This document shows positions 10,119 to 21,236 of a stretch of 64,000 nucleotides of DNA, in pieces. The position numbers and the translations under genes are program-made. Origin of the DNA: Enterobacter sp. EA-1 (GTDB taxonomy: Bacteria > Pseudomonadota > Gammaproteobacteria > Enterobacterales > Enterobacteriaceae); contig CP025776.1 of NCBI GenBank assembly GCA_002886105.1, forward strand, positions 3,534,001 through 3,598,000, written 5' to 3'. Each line of letters opens with the position of its first letter. Positions within the stretch are counted from its first letter, which is position 1. Under the pieces are notes generated by a model that made no database searches, was not told where the DNA came from, and saw only the letters and a list, made by a program, of their open reading frames with translations.

Positions 10119-12173
10119 ATGAGTCGCAAGCAACTGGCCCTGTTCGAACCGCATCTTGTTCGTCAGGCGCTCATGGATTCCGTGACCAAGTTAAGCCCAA
10201 CGGTACAGTGGCGTAACCCGGTAATGTTTATTGTCTGGATCGGCAGCGTGTTAACCACCGTACTGGCGATTGCCATGGCCTCCGGTCATCTTGCCGGCAG
10301 CGCCCTCGGGTTTACCGGCGCAGTCAGTCTGTGGCTGTGGGTAACCGTGCTGTTCGCCAACTTTGCCGAAGCGCTGGCGGAAGGCCGCAGCAAAGCCCGG
10401 TGCCAATAGCCCTCAAAGGGGTGAAGAAAACCGCTTTCGCCCGCAAACTGCGCGCACCGCAACACGATGCGCAGATCGATCACGTCCCGGCGTCAGACCT
10501 GCGCAAAGGCGACGTGGTACTGGTGGAAGCCGGGGATATTATCCCCTGCGATGGCGAAGTGATCGAAGGGGGCGCATCGGTGGATGAAAGCGCCATTACC
10601 GGCGAATCCGCCCCGGTGATCCGCGAATCCGGCGGCGACTTTGCCTCGGTGACTGGCGGTACACGCATCCTTTCTGACTGGCTGGTGATCCAGTGCAGCG
10701 TAAACCCGGGTGAAACCTTCCTCGACCGGATGATCGCCATGGTGGAAGGTGCACAGCGTCGCAAAACCCCCAAATGAGATCGCCCTGACTATCCTGCTGG
10801 TGGCGCTGACGATTGTGTTCCTGCTGGCAACCGCCACGCTGTGGCCATTCTCGGTGTATGGCGGCACGGCGGTAAGCGTGACTGTGCTGGTGGCCTTGCT
10901 GGTGTGCCTGATCCCGACCACTATCGGCGGATTGTTATCGGCGATTGGTGTCGCCGGGATGAGCCGTATGCTGGGGGCCAACGTGATAGCCACCAGCGGT
11001 CGTGCGGTTGAAGCCGCAGGCGACGTCGACGTCCTTCTGCTGGATAAAACCGGCACTATCACGCTCGGGAACCGCCGCGTCAGACTTCCTGCCTGCGCAG
11101 GGTGTGGATGAGAAAACCCTCGCCGATGCCGCGCAGCTCTCATCGCTGGCCGATGAAACGCCGGAAGGCCGCAGTATCGTTATTCTGGCAAAACAGCGCT
11201 TTAACTTACGCGAACGGGATGTGCAAAGTTTGCAGGCCACCTTTGTGCCGTTTACCGCGCAGACCCGCATGAGCGGCATTAATGTGCAGGACCGCATGAT
11301 CCGCAAAGGCTCGGTAGACGCCATTCGTCGCCATATCGACGCTAACGGCGGTCAGTTCCCGGCAGATGTTGAAGCACTGGTTGAACGCGTGGCTCGCCAG
11401 GGGGCGACCCCGCTGGTGGTGGCCGAAGGGGCAAAAGTGCTTGGCGTGATTGCCCTGAAAGACATCGTCAAAGGCGGGATTAAGGAGCGTTTTGCTCAGT
11501 TGCGTAAAATGGGCATTAAAACGGTGATGATCACCGGCGATAACCGCTTAACTGCGGCAGCGATTGCCGCGGAAGCGGGGGTCGACGACTTTCTTGCCGA
11601 AGCCACGCCGGAAGCCAAACTGGCGCTCATCCGCCAGTATCAGGCGGAAGGTCGACTGGTCGCCATGACCGGCGACGGCACCAACGATGCGCCCGCGCTG
11701 GCGCAGGCCGATGTGGCTGTTGCGATGAACTCCGGGACCCGGTGGCGGCGAAAGAAGCGGGCAACATGGTGGATCTGGATTCCAACCCCACCAAGTTGAT
11801 TGAAGTGGTGCATATCGGTAAACAGATGCTGATGACGCGCGGTTCACTGACCACCTTCAGTATCGCGAACGATGTGGCGAAATACTTCGCCATTATTCCG
11901 GCAGCGTTTGCCGCAACGTACCCGCAACTGAATGCCCTGAACGTCATGCATCTCTACTCCCCGGCGTCGGCAATCTTAAGCGCCGTGATCTTTAACGCGC
12001 TGGTGATTGTGTTTCTTATTCCCGCTGGCGCTGAAAGGGGTGAGTTACAAACCGCTGACCGCGTCCGCCATGCTGCGCCGTAACCTGTGGATTTATGGGC
12101 TGGGTGGTCTGGTGGTGCCGTTTATCGGCATCAAAGCGATTGACCTGATCCTCACACTGTTCGGCCCGTATAA
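10119..12173 (+). CDS. kdpB: K+-transporting P-type ATPase subunit B (frameshifted copy)
   Basis: KdpB is the P-type ATPase that powers potassium uptake. The ATG at 10119 gives [14 protein letters not shown]. The actuator loop TGESAPV, phosphorylation site [12 protein letters not shown], nucleotide-binding KGSVDAIRR and hinge [20 protein letters not shown] are all present. The size (about 684 residues) is normal for the family. Frame breaks lie near 10400, 10770, 11085, 11745 and 12025, and one G seems lost before the stop (TAA at 12171). It starts 20 bases after kdpA and is 12 bases from kdpC. Confidence 0.94.
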
Positions 12174-12185
12174 GAGGTATAAAAG

Positions 12186-12760
12186 ATGGCTTTATTACGT
12201 CCCGCATTTCTGCTTTTGATACTCTTTACCCTGATTACCGGCGGGCTATACCCGCTGATCACCACCGCACTGGGGCAATGGTGGTTTAACGATCAGGCGA
12301 ACGGTTCGCTGATCCGCGAAGGCGATGCAATACGCGGATCGCATTTGTTAGGGCAGGATTTTAGCGCGCCGGGTTATTTTCACGGTCGCCCTTCCGCAAC
12401 CGCAGACGCGCCCTATAATCCCATGGCATCCGGCGGCAGCAATCTGGCGGGCAGCAACCCGGAGCTGGATAAAGAGGTCGCCCAGCGCGTCGCGCAACTG
12501 CGCGCCGCCAACCCACAAGCCGATGCGCATGTGCCGGTGGATCTGATCACCGCCTCAGCCAGCGGCCCGATGGGCAAATCTCGCCGGATGCGGCACGCTG
12601 GCAGATCCCGCGCGTTGCTCAGGCGCGTAATCTGTCGGTGCAGGAAGTCACAAAACTGGTGGCAGAGCACACAACAACGCCGCTGGTGAATTTTATCGGT
12701 CAGCCGGTGGTAAACGTGGTTGATCTTAATCTGGCGCTGGATGCGCTCAAGGACAAATAA
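12186..12760 (+). CDS. kdpC: K+-transporting ATPase subunit C (frameshifted copy)
   Basis: KdpC is the single-helix accessory subunit of the Kdp pump, thought to help ATP binding by KdpB. The ATG at 12186 reads [20 protein letters not shown], a membrane segment. The family signatures [27 protein letters not shown] and [13 protein letters not shown] follow. A break near 12580 shifts the frame. The corrected end reads ARNLSVQEV...[21 protein letters not shown], with the stop at 12760. About 191 codons, as expected. Confidence 0.93.
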
Positions 12761-12763
12761 AGC

Positions 12764-15459
12764 ATGACTGATGAGCCTTTGCGCCCCAACCCCGATCGCC
12801 TGCTGGAGCATGCCGCCACCGCGCACCGCGGCAAGCTGAAAGTCTTTTTCGGCGCTTGTGCCGGGGTGGGTAAAACCTTTGCCATGTTACAGGAAGCACA
12901 GCGGTTGCGGGCGCAAGGGCTGGATATTCTGATTGGCGTGGTGGAAACCCACGGTCGTAAAGAGACCGCCGCACTGCTGAACGGGCTGGCGACACAGCCC
13001 GCCCGACGTATCCACCATCGCAGTCGCTTAATTCAGGAGTTTGATCTGGACGCCGCCCTTGCGCGGCGTCCGGCGCTTATTTTGATGGACGAACTGGCGC
13101 ACAGTAATGCTCACGGGTTCACGCCATCCGAAACGCTGGCAGGATGTGGAAGAGCTGCTGGAAGCGGGGATAGATGTTTTTACCACCGTGAACGTTCAGC
13201 ATCTGGAAAGCCTTAACGATGTGGTCAGCGGGGTAACCGGTATCCGTGCGTGAAACGGTGCCGGATCCCTTTTCGACAGCGCCGATGAAGTGGTGCTGGT
13301 GGATTTACCGCCGGACGATTTGCGCCAGCGGCTGCACGAAGGCAAGGTCTATATCAGCGGTCAGGCGGAACGCGCCATCGAACACTTCTTTCGCAAAGGC
13401 AACCTGATTGCCCTGCGCGAGCTGGCGCTGCGGCGCACCGCCGATCGGGTGGACGATCAGATGCGGGCACTGGCGCGATCGCCGTGGCGAAGAAAAAGTC
13501 TGGCACACCCGCGACGCCATTTTACTCTGCATCGGTCACGGTGCGGGCAATGAGAAACTGATCCGCACGGCGGCAAGACTGGCGGCCAAGCTGGGGAGCG
13601 TCTGGCATGCTGTCTATGTTGAGACACCCACGCTGCATAAACTGCCGGAGCCACAGCGGCGGGCCATCTTAAGTACGCTGCGCCCGCGCAGGAGCTGGGA
13701 GCCGAAACCGCCACCCTCTCCGATCCGGCGGAAGATAAAGCTATTTTGCGCTACGCCCGCGAACACAATCTCGGCAAAATCCTGATTGGTCGCCGTAACA
13801 AACGGCAGCGCTGGAGCCGTGAATCGTTCGCCGATCGTCTGGCCCGTCGCGCGCCGGATCTCGACCTCGGGTGATCATTGCGCTGGAGGATGCGCCCGTC
13901 ACCCCTCCCCGCGCGCGCGCCGGCGATGTGCGTCCGTTTATGGAGCGTTGGGGCGTGCAACTGAAAGGGTGCGTGGTCGCCCTTGCCCTTTGCGCCGCCA
14001 TTACCTTGATCGCCATGCAGTGGCTGACCGCATTTGATGCCGCCAACCCGGTGATGATTTACTTGCTTGGCGTGGTGCTGGTGGCGCTGTTTTTGGCCGC
14101 TGGCCCTCCGCCTTTGCCACGGTGATCAACGTCGTCAGCTTCGACCTGTTTTTTATTGCGCCACGCGGCACGCTGGCCGTGTCGGATGTGCAATATCTGC
14201 TGACCTTTGGCGTGATGCTCACCGTCGGGCTGGTTATCGGTAATCTGACTGCGGGGGTGCGTTACTTGTGCGCGCGTGGCGCGCTACCGGGAGCAGCGTA
14301 CCCGCCATCTGTATGAGATGTCCAAAGCGCTGGCGGTCGGGCGCAGCAACCGGGATATCGCCACCACCTGCGAAACGTTTATTCACTCCACGTTTAATGC
14401 CCGCAGCAAGTTGTTGCTGCCGGACAGCACCGGGCATCTTGGCGCATTAACGCCAGCGCAGGGCATGACGCCGTGGGACGATGCGATTGCGCGCTGGAGT
14501 TTTGATAAAGGCCAGCCAGCGGGAGCCGGCACCGACACGCTGCCCTGGCGTGCCGTATCAAATATTGCCGCTGAAAAGTGACCAGAAAACCCACGGGCTA
14601 TTGATTGTCGAACCGGCGAACCTGCGTCAGTTGATGATCCCCCGAACAACAACGCTTGCTGGAAACCTTTACCTTGCTGGTGGCCAACGCGCTGGAGCGC
14701 CGGTGGCGCTGGCCACCAGCGAGGAGCAGGCAAGGCTTGCCAGTGAGCGGGAGAGTATCCGCAATTCGTTGCTGGCCGCCCTCTCCCATGATTTGCGCAC
14801 GCCGCTGACGGTGTTGTTTGGTCAGGCGGAAATCCTCACGCTGGATCTCGCCAGCGAAGGTTCTCAACACGCGCCGCAAGCCAATGAAATCCGCCAGCAT
14901 GTACTGAATACCACCCGTCTGGTGAATAACCTGCTGGATATGGCGCGAATTCAGTCTGGCGGCTTTAATCTGAAGAAAGAGTGGCTGACGCTGGAAGAAG
15001 TGGTCGGTAGCGCATTGAAAACCCTCGAACCGGGGCTGGGCGGGCGGCATATTGCCCTTGAATTACCCCGATCCGTTGATGCTGGTCCACGTGGATGGCC
15101 CGTTATTTGAGCGGGTGCTGATTAATCTGCTGGAAAATGCGGTGAAATATGCCGGCTGGCGGGCGGATATTGGTATTAATGCGTACAGCACTCCGGAGCA
15201 ACTGACGCTGGAAGTCTGGGATAACGGGCCGGGGATCCCGGCAGGCCGAACAGGCGATTTTTGACAAGTTCGCCCGTGGCAGCAAAGAATCAGCCATTCC
15301 CGGCGTCGGGCTTGGGCTGGCGATTTGCCGAGGCCATTGTGGATGTTCACGGCGGCACCATTAGCGCCCGTAACCGCCCGCAAGGCGGCGCACTGTTTTG
15401 TGTTACACTGCCGCTTGGAAACACCGCCGCAACTGGATGAACTGGCAGAGGATCTGTGA
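12764..15459 (+). CDS. kdpD: Sensor histidine kinase KdpD (frameshifted copy)
   Basis: KdpD senses potassium limitation and phosphorylates KdpE. In order: the N-terminal KdpD domain with Walker A (GACAGVGKTFAML) and LILMDELAHSNA, a universal-stress-like domain near residues 250-370, four membrane helices (about 13970-14260), a GAF-like region, the HisKA box LLAALSHDLRTPLTVLFG with the phosphorylated His, and an ATPase domain with NLLENAVKYA and DNGPGIP. About 898 codons are present, against 894 residues in E. coli. Eight or more frame breaks are spread along it. The stop overlaps kdpE as GTGA, so the two are translationally coupled. Confidence 0.93.
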
Positions 15460-16134
15460 TTAACGTTCTGATTGTCGAAGATGAACAAGCTATCCGCCGT
15501 TTTCTGCGCACCGCGCTGGAAGCGGAAGGTCTGCGTGTGCACGAAGCGGAGACACTGCAACGCGGGTTAATTGAGGCGGCGACGCGCAAGCCCGACCTCG
15601 GTGATCCTCGATCTGGGTCTGCCGGATGGTGACGGGCTTGATTTTATTCGCGATCTGCGCCAGTGGAGCCAAATGCCGGTAATCGTTCTCTCCGCCCGCG
15701 CGGAAGAGAGCGATAAAATCGCCGCGCTGGATGCCGGTGCGGATGATTATCTCAGTAAGCCTTTTGGCATCGGCGAACTTCAGGCCCGCCTGCGGGTAGC
15801 GCTGCGACGCCACGCCGCCAGCAGCCCGGATGAACCGGTGATCGTCTTTTCCGATATTCGCGTTGATCTCGCCAGCCGCCGTATTCAGCGCGGTGAAGAA
15901 GAGATCCATCTGACACCTATCGAGTTTCGTCTGCTGGCGGTGCTGCTTAATAATCACGGCAAAGTGTTAACCCAACGCCAGTTGCTCAGCCAGTATGGGG
16001 ACCCAACGCCGTGGAGCACAGCCATTATCTGCGTATCTATATGGGCCACCTGCGCCAGAAACTGGAAGTCGATCCGGCCCGCCCCCGTCATTTACTTACG
16101 GGAAACAGGTATTGGCTACCGGTTTATGCTCTGA
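15456..16134 (+). CDS. kdpE: Response regulator KdpE (frameshifted copy)
   Basis: KdpE is the OmpR-type activator of kdpFABC. A GTG at 15456, inside the kdpD stop, gives VINVLIVEDEQAIRRFLRTAL. The receiver domain has the acidic pair (EDE), the phospho-acceptor Asp in LDLGLPDGDG and the Lys in LSKPFGIGEL. The winged-helix domain follows (HLTPIEFRLLAVLLNNHGKVL ... RLRQKLEVDP), ending ETGIGYRFML. Breaks lie near 15600, 16005 and 16100. It is the last kdp gene; a small permease gene follows 33 bases later. Confidence 0.93.
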
Positions 16135-16167
16135 CGGCGTATCCTTCTGATTTTTTGGAGGAGAACG

Positions 16168-16599
16168 ATGAGCGCACCGGGTTAATCTACGCCCTGCTAT
16201 CGGCTGTCACCGCCGCGCTGGTGGCTATTTTCGGCAAAATCGGCTTGCAACACCTCGACGCCAATACGGCTACCGCTATTCGTGCGGTGGTGATGGCGCT
16301 GTTTCTGGTGGGTGTGGTGGTGGTTCAGGGCAAGCTATCGCTGGTGGCAACCGTGCTTGCCGATAAAAAAAGCGCTGCTGTTTGTGATATTAAGCGGCGT
16401 GGCGGGCGCACTGTCGTGGCTGTTCTACTTTATGGCCATCAAAAGCGGCAATGTGTCGCGGGTTGCGCCCATCGATAAATTAAGCGTGGTGTTTGCGGTG
16501 ATCCCGGCGGTGGTGCTGTTTGGCGAGAAAGTGTCGCTGGTTGCTGCGGCGGGTGTCGCGTTAATTACTGCCGGGGCGCTGATGGTGGCGCTGGGGTAA
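16168..16599 (+). CDS. Half-size EamA-family transporter (frameshifted copy)
   Basis: This is a membrane protein of about 143 residues with a single EamA (drug/metabolite transporter) unit of roughly five helices, half the usual two-unit length. The ATG at 16168 follows GGAGGAG. The corrected start reads MSAPGLIYALLSAVTAALVA. Characteristic pieces are AIFGKIGLQHLDANTATAIR, SGVAGALSWLFYFMAIKSG and VAPIDKLSVVFAVIPAVVLFGE. Breaks lie near 16185 and 16370. It follows kdpE by 33 bases with no terminator between, and a terminator comes after it, so it may be co-transcribed with kdp. The substrate is unknown; half-size members usually work as dimers. Confidence 0.8.
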
Positions 16600-16628
16600 G
16601 TGCAAGCGCGTTACCACACCATCAACGT

Positions 16629-16653
16629 AAAGGCTCCCGCAGAGCCTTTTTCT
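16629..16653. terminator. Terminator between EamA gene and pgm
   Basis: The stem AGGCTC/GAGCCT has a CCGCA loop and is followed by a T-run. It sits between the convergent ends of the small permease gene and pgm. Confidence 0.8.
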
Positions 16654-16673
16654 TTAAGCGCTTATGTAAGCAC

Positions 16674-18314
16674 TTATGCGTTTTTCAGCACTTCGCTGAC
16701 AATCTCTACCGCTTCTTTCTCAATCTGCTTACGGTGTTCAGCACCGAGGAAGCTTTCACAGTAGATTTTGTAGGCGTCTTCCGTGCCGGACGGACGCGCG
16801 GCAAACCAGCCGTTGTCGGTCATCACTTTCAGACCGCCGATAGACGCGCCGTTGCCCGGTGCAGCAGTCAGACGTGCGGTGATCGGGTCGCCTGCCAGCG
16901 TGCTGGCGCTGACCATTCCGGAGAGAGCTTAGAGAGTGCCGCTTTCTGTGCGGAGGTGGCGCTGGCGCCCAGACGGTTATAGCTCGGCGCACCGAAGCGT
17001 GCAGCCAGTTCATCATAATGCTGCTGCGGGTTTTTCCCGGTGACAGCGGTAATTTCCGCCGCCAGCAGACACATAATGATACCGTCTTTATCGGTTGACC
17101 ACGGCGTACCGTCGAAACGCAGGAAAGAAGCCCCTGCGCTCTCTTCGCCGCCGAAACCAAAACTGCCGTCGAACAGGCCGTCAACAAACCATTTAAAGCC
17201 AACCGGCACTTCCCACCCAGCTTACGGCCCAGTCGTTCACCACGCGGTCAATCATCGCGGAAGAGACCAGCGTTTTACCCACGGCAACATCTTTGCCCCA
17301 CTGCGGGCGATGCTGGAACAGATAGTTAATTGCCACCGCCGAAGGGTAGTGGTTCGGATTCATCAGACCCGCCGGGGTCACGATGCCGTGACGGTCATAA
17401 TCCGGATCGTTAGCAAAGGCCAGATCGAATTTGTCACGCAGCGCCAACAGACCCGCCATCGCAGACTCAGAGGAGCAATCCATGCGGATCACGCCATCTT
17501 TATCGAGGTGCATAAAGCGGAAAGTCTGATCGACCTGATCGTTAACAAGGGTCAGATCCAGCTTGTAATGCTCTGCAATGCGTTTCCAGTACTCAATACC
17601 GGAACCGCCGAGCGGATCGACGCCAAGTTTCAGACCGGCTTTCTGGATAGCCGCCATATCGACGATATCCGCCAGCCCTTCAATAAACGGCTGCACCAGA
17701 TCTTTTCAACAACGTGGCCCGAGGCCAGCGCAGCATCCAGCGTGATGCGTTTAACGCCTTTCAGGCCATCGGCCAGCAGAGCGTTAGCGCGGTCTTCAAC
17801 CACTTTGGTCACGTTGGTGTCCGCCGGGCCGCCATTAGGTGGGTTGTATTTGATGCCGCCATCTTCCGGCGGGTTATGCGACGGCGTAATCACGATGCCA
17901 TCAGCCTGTGCGCCGCCGTTTTTGTTGTGCACCAGAATCGCGTTAGAAACCGCAGGCGTTGGCGTAAAGCCGTTGTTCTCCTGCACGATGACGTCAACGC
18001 CGTTCGCTGTCAGTACTTCCAGCACGGAGATAAACGCCGGTTCAGACAGCGCGTGCGTGTCTTTCCCCACATAGCACGGCCCGGTAATTCCGTTTTTAGC
18101 GCGCTCTTCTGCAATCGCCTGAGCGATAGCCAGAATATGCGGCTCGTTAAAGCTGGCGACCTGCGCTGCCCCGGTGTCCGGAAGTACCGAATTTCACCGC
18201 ATGTTCTGAATTACCGACTTCCGGTTTCAGCACATAGTACTGCGCAGTAAGCTGAGCGACGTTAATCAAATCACTCTGTTGTGCAGGTTGCCCCGCACGT
18301 GGATGGTTTGCCAT
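16674..18314 (-). CDS. pgm: Phosphoglucomutase (frameshifted copy)
   Basis: Pgm interconverts glucose-1-phosphate and glucose-6-phosphate, linking glycogen, UDP-glucose and glycolysis. The ATG at 18314 gives [20 protein letters not shown]. Substrate and metal sites show as [29 protein letters not shown] (phospho-serine), [13 protein letters not shown] (metal loop), [11 protein letters not shown] and [17 protein letters not shown] near the end. The span is exactly 547 codons, as in E. coli. At least four indels interrupt it, near 18175, 17705, 17215 and 16920. It lies 23 bases after seqA, the conserved seqA-pgm operon. Confidence 0.94.
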
Positions 18315-18337
18315 TGCAGTCCTTTTAATGCAAGGAT

Positions 18338-18893
18338 TTAAATTGTGCCGCAAACTTTTTCAATCAATTCCGCAGGGAACTGCATCGACTGCATGATGTG
18401 CTCGATCATGCTGCATTTACGACCCGTATTGGTGTTGGTGATGACCCAGTAAGGGGTGTTCGGCACCTGTTTCGGCTTGGTCTGGTTGCCGCTCTGCAAC
18501 AACGTTTGCTCATTCGCAGCAAAGTATACGCGCGTGCGCCCGTGCAGAGACTCGGTGGATTCCGTAAACCCTTTGTCATCGAGTGAATAGAGTGTAGACA
18601 GCACCAGCAGGAAACGATTAACGGCCTTTTTTCTGCTCAGCGTATTCATCAGACAGCAGCAGTTCGCGAACGGCACGAACTTTGTCTTTGGCGGTGTTCG
18701 CCGGTTTAACCCCGTCAACGGTACTGACAGTACGCGTCTCTTTTACCGGCGTGAGGGAAGCGGCAGGTGGTGACTGTGACACGGCGGAAAATTTCAGCAT
18801 GCGCCGTAAAATGTCGGATGCGCTCTCGCCGATATGCTTCGTGTGGCTGGCGATATAGGAGTAGAGCTCATCATCAACTTCGATCGTTTTCAT
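18338..18893 (-). CDS. seqA: Replication regulator SeqA (frameshifted copy)
   Basis: SeqA binds hemimethylated GATC sites and sequesters new origins, preventing re-initiation; it also organises newly replicated DNA. The ATG at 18893 gives [21 protein letters not shown]. The N-terminal oligomerisation part ([14 protein letters not shown]), a variable Ser/Pro/Thr linker and the DNA-binding domain ([28 protein letters not shown]) are present, ending KVCGTI. One break near 18630 (EQKKGR for EQKRAVNRF) splits it. Length is about 184 residues, near E. coli's 181, with a slightly different linker. Confidence 0.94.
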
Positions 18894-19073
18894 CTTAATC
18901 CAGTGCGGTATCTTATCTGAATACAAGTGTTGGGATTATAAAGTGAAATCCTCAACAGCGGATAGCGTCAAACCGTAGTCGGCAAAACTCAGAGTAATTC
19001 TGAACCTTGCAGCAGGGCGGCAGAATGTTCAACATAATAACCTAACCCGATAGAGTGAAAAAAGAACTTTGCC

Positions 19074-19843
19074 ATGAAATTGAATACGCGCGCAATCTGC
19101 GCAACAACCGCACAACAATTCTCCGGTCGTCCTTGTTCACGGCCTGTTTGGCAGTCTGGACAACCTCGGCGTGCTTGCCCGCGACCTGACGCAGGACCAC
19201 GACGTGCTGCAAGTGGATATGCGCAACCACGGTCTTTTCTCCCCCGCTCGCCGGAGATGAACTACCCGGCGATGGCGCAGGATCTGCTGGACACGCTTGA
19301 TGCCCACGACATCGGAAAAGCGACCTTTATCGGTCACTCCATGGGTGGTAAAGCCGTCATGGCGCTCACCGCGCTGGCACCAGAGCGCATCGACCAACTG
19401 GTGGCGATTGATATCGCGCCGGTGGATTACAACGTGCGCCGCCACGATGAGATTTTCGCCGCCATCAACGCCGTGAGCCATGCACACGCCGCCACGCCAA
19501 CAAGCCGCCGCGCTAATGCGTGAAGAGATAAAAGAAGAAGGCGTGATCCAGTTTCTGCTGAAATCGTTTGTCGACGGCGACTGGCGCTTTAATGTCCCGG
19601 TATTGTGGGATCAGTATGCGCACATCGTTGGTTGGGAAAACGTCCCGGCATGGGATAAGCCTGCGTTGTTCGTACGGCGGCAACTCACCGTATGTGACGG
19701 AAGCATACCGTGACACCCTGCTGGCGCAATTTCCGCAAGCACGGGCGCATGTGATAGCCGGAGCGGGCCACTGGGTGCACGCAGAGAAACCGGAAGCGGT
19801 CATGCGCGCTATCCGTCGCTATCTCGCTGAAAAGGCAAACTGA
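19074..19843 (+). CDS. ybfF: Alpha/beta-hydrolase esterase YbfF (frameshifted copy)
   Basis: YbfF is a small cytosolic esterase with activity on acyl-CoA and short esters; its physiological substrate is not settled. The ATG at 19074 starts MKLNTRA. The oxyanion HGLFGSLDNLGVLARDL, nucleophile elbow FIGHSMGGKAVMALTA (catalytic Ser), IDIAPVDYNVRRHDE and the C-terminal IAGAGHWVHAEKP (catalytic His) are clear. Length is about 256 residues, as in E. coli (254). Breaks lie near 19110, 19235, 19490 and 19670. It diverges from seqA. Confidence 0.92.
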
Positions 19844-19974
19844 TTAAAAGACGGCGACCGGTCGTTTGAACGCGCCCGGTCGTTGGCGCGCCCGTTGCGC
19901 TGATGTATGATGGCGCTATTCAGCCCGGGCAACGTCCCGATTGCTTGTCTTTCCCGTAGTATGCTGCTTAAACC

Positions 19975-20247
19975 ATGGCTAAAGAACAAACGGACCGTAC
20001 GACACTAGATCTGTTCGCGAATGAGCGTCGTCCGGGACGACCCAACCGCTCGCGCGCGATGAACAGTTGCGCATCAACAAACGTAACCAGCTAAAACGCG
20101 ATAAAGTTCGCGGGCTCAAACGCGTTGAATTGAAACTGAATGTTGAAGCGGTAGATGCGTTAAACGAGCTGGCGGATGCCCGTGAAATGAGCCGTAGCGA
20201 GCTTATTGAAGATGCTGCTGGCTCAGCTCAACGCCTTACGCGGATAG
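19975..20247 (+). CDS. ybfE: LexA-regulated protein YbfE (frameshifted copy)
   Basis: YbfE is a short basic protein, about 97 residues in E. coli, described there as LexA-regulated; its function is unknown. The ATG at 19975 gives MAKEQTDRTTLDLFANERRPG. After a loss near 20045 it continues LRINKRNQLKRDKVRGLKRVELKL and EMSRSELIE, a ribbon-helix-helix-like pattern. A second loss near 20215 precedes MLLAQLNALRG and the TAG at 20245. I could not find a convincing LexA box just upstream. Confidence 0.88.
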
Positions 20248-20410
20248 CGAATCCTCCGAATCACCGCTTTTACGCCTTTTTTCGTGTGTCATGAGTGCAG
20301 TCCGGCGCGATAGCTGTTTCCGCGCGCTTCTCTGTTCTGCTATGATTGCCCTTATCTGTGGGCTAAACGCCACCACCATCTCATTAAGTTTCCAAGAGGT
20401 TATTTTACTC

Positions 20411-20941
20411 ATGGCAATTACAGGCATTTTCTTCGGCAGCGATACCGGCAACACCGAAAATATCGCGAAAATGATTCAAAAACAGCAGTAAAAGACGTTG
20501 CCGATGTTCATGACATTGCCAAGAGCAGCAAAAGAAGATCCTCGAAGGCTATGACATTCTGCTGCTCGGCATCCCAACCCGTATTATGGCGAAGCGCAGT
20601 GCGACTGGGATGACTTTTCCCGACGCTGGAAGAAGTGGACTTCAACGGTAAATTAGTCGCCCTGTTCGGCTGCGGCGACCGTGGAAGATTACGCCGAATA
20701 TTTCTGTGATGCGCTGGGGACTATCCGCGACATCATTGAACCACGCGGCGCGACCATCGTGGGCCACTGGCCGACCGCCGGCTACCATTTTGAAGCGTCT
20801 AAAGGCCCCGTGGATGATGATCACTTTGTGGGTCTGGCGATTGATGAAGATCGTCAACCGGAACTGACCGCAGAACGCGTGCAGAAATGGGTTAAGCAGG
20901 TTTCGGAAGAGCTGCACCCGGACGACATCATTAATGCCTGA
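20411..20941 (+). CDS. fldA: Flavodoxin I (frameshifted copy)
   Basis: FldA is an essential FMN electron carrier that feeds IspG/IspH, biotin synthase, MetH reactivation and class III ribonucleotide reductase. The ATG at 20411 gives MAITGIFFGSDTGNTENIAKM, with the phosphate-binding SDTGNTEN loop. The C-terminal half is intact: EDYAEYFCDALGTIRDIIEP, HWPTAGYHFEASK and DEDRQPELTAERVQKWV. The span is exactly 177 codons, as in E. coli. Breaks lie near 20488, 20530, 20580-20620 and 20685. It precedes fur, as in all enterics. Confidence 0.94.
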
Positions 20942-21144
20942 TGTTTTACGGCGCAGCCTGTGGGTTGCGCCGTATTAGTACAAGCGATGGAAATAATTGC
21001 TACAAATTTTTAACTTTTTTATTCATCACTGTACAATAAGCCCTGCTAAACTTGGGCTGCCGCACAGGACTTTGTCGGCGACACCACGTTTTATAAGCTT
21101 ACTTCACTTGAGGGCTTGCAGTTTTCATTTAAGCATGGCAGTTC

Positions 21145-21150
21145 TATAAT
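21145..21150 (+). promoter_or_regulatory. fur promoter -10 box
   Basis: A perfect TATAAT lies 79 bases before the fur start. I see no good -35 at 17 bases, so an activator-dependent promoter is possible; E. coli fur is activated by OxyR, SoxS and CRP. The position suits a transcript that includes the uof leader frame. Confidence 0.5.
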
Positions 21151-21167
21151 GAGACGCATTATCCCGG

Positions 21168-21236
21168 GTGTGCATTCCTATAACTTCCGCTAAGGAAGTG
21201 AATCGTATAGCAACAGGACAGATTCCGCATGACTGA
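21168..21236 (+). CDS. uof: Uof leader peptide, upstream of fur
   Basis: In E. coli a short frame called uof overlaps the start of fur, and its translation is needed for fur translation; the RyhB RNA represses fur through it. Here a frame ending PITSAKEVNRIATGQIPHD stops at 21236, overlapping the fur start as ATGACTGA. The frame is open back to a TGA at about 21153. I chose the GTG at 21168 (22 residues); the exact start is uncertain. Confidence 0.6.
   Translation: MCIPITSAKEVNRIATGQIPHD

Noticed and set aside
8419-15459. kdpA, kdpB, kdpD as decayed pseudogenes
   Set aside because: The breaks are single bases, all functional motifs are kept, and the same damage affects essential genes in the window. 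Sequencing error explains them better than decay.
17040-18074. Open frame of 344 codons on the plus strand
   Set aside because: It lies antisense to pgm, whose conserved motifs on the minus strand explain the region; its translation has no recognisable features.
19844-19974. LexA box ahead of ybfE
   Set aside because: YbfE is called LexA-regulated in E. coli, but I found no CTG-N10-CAG palindrome here that I could defend.
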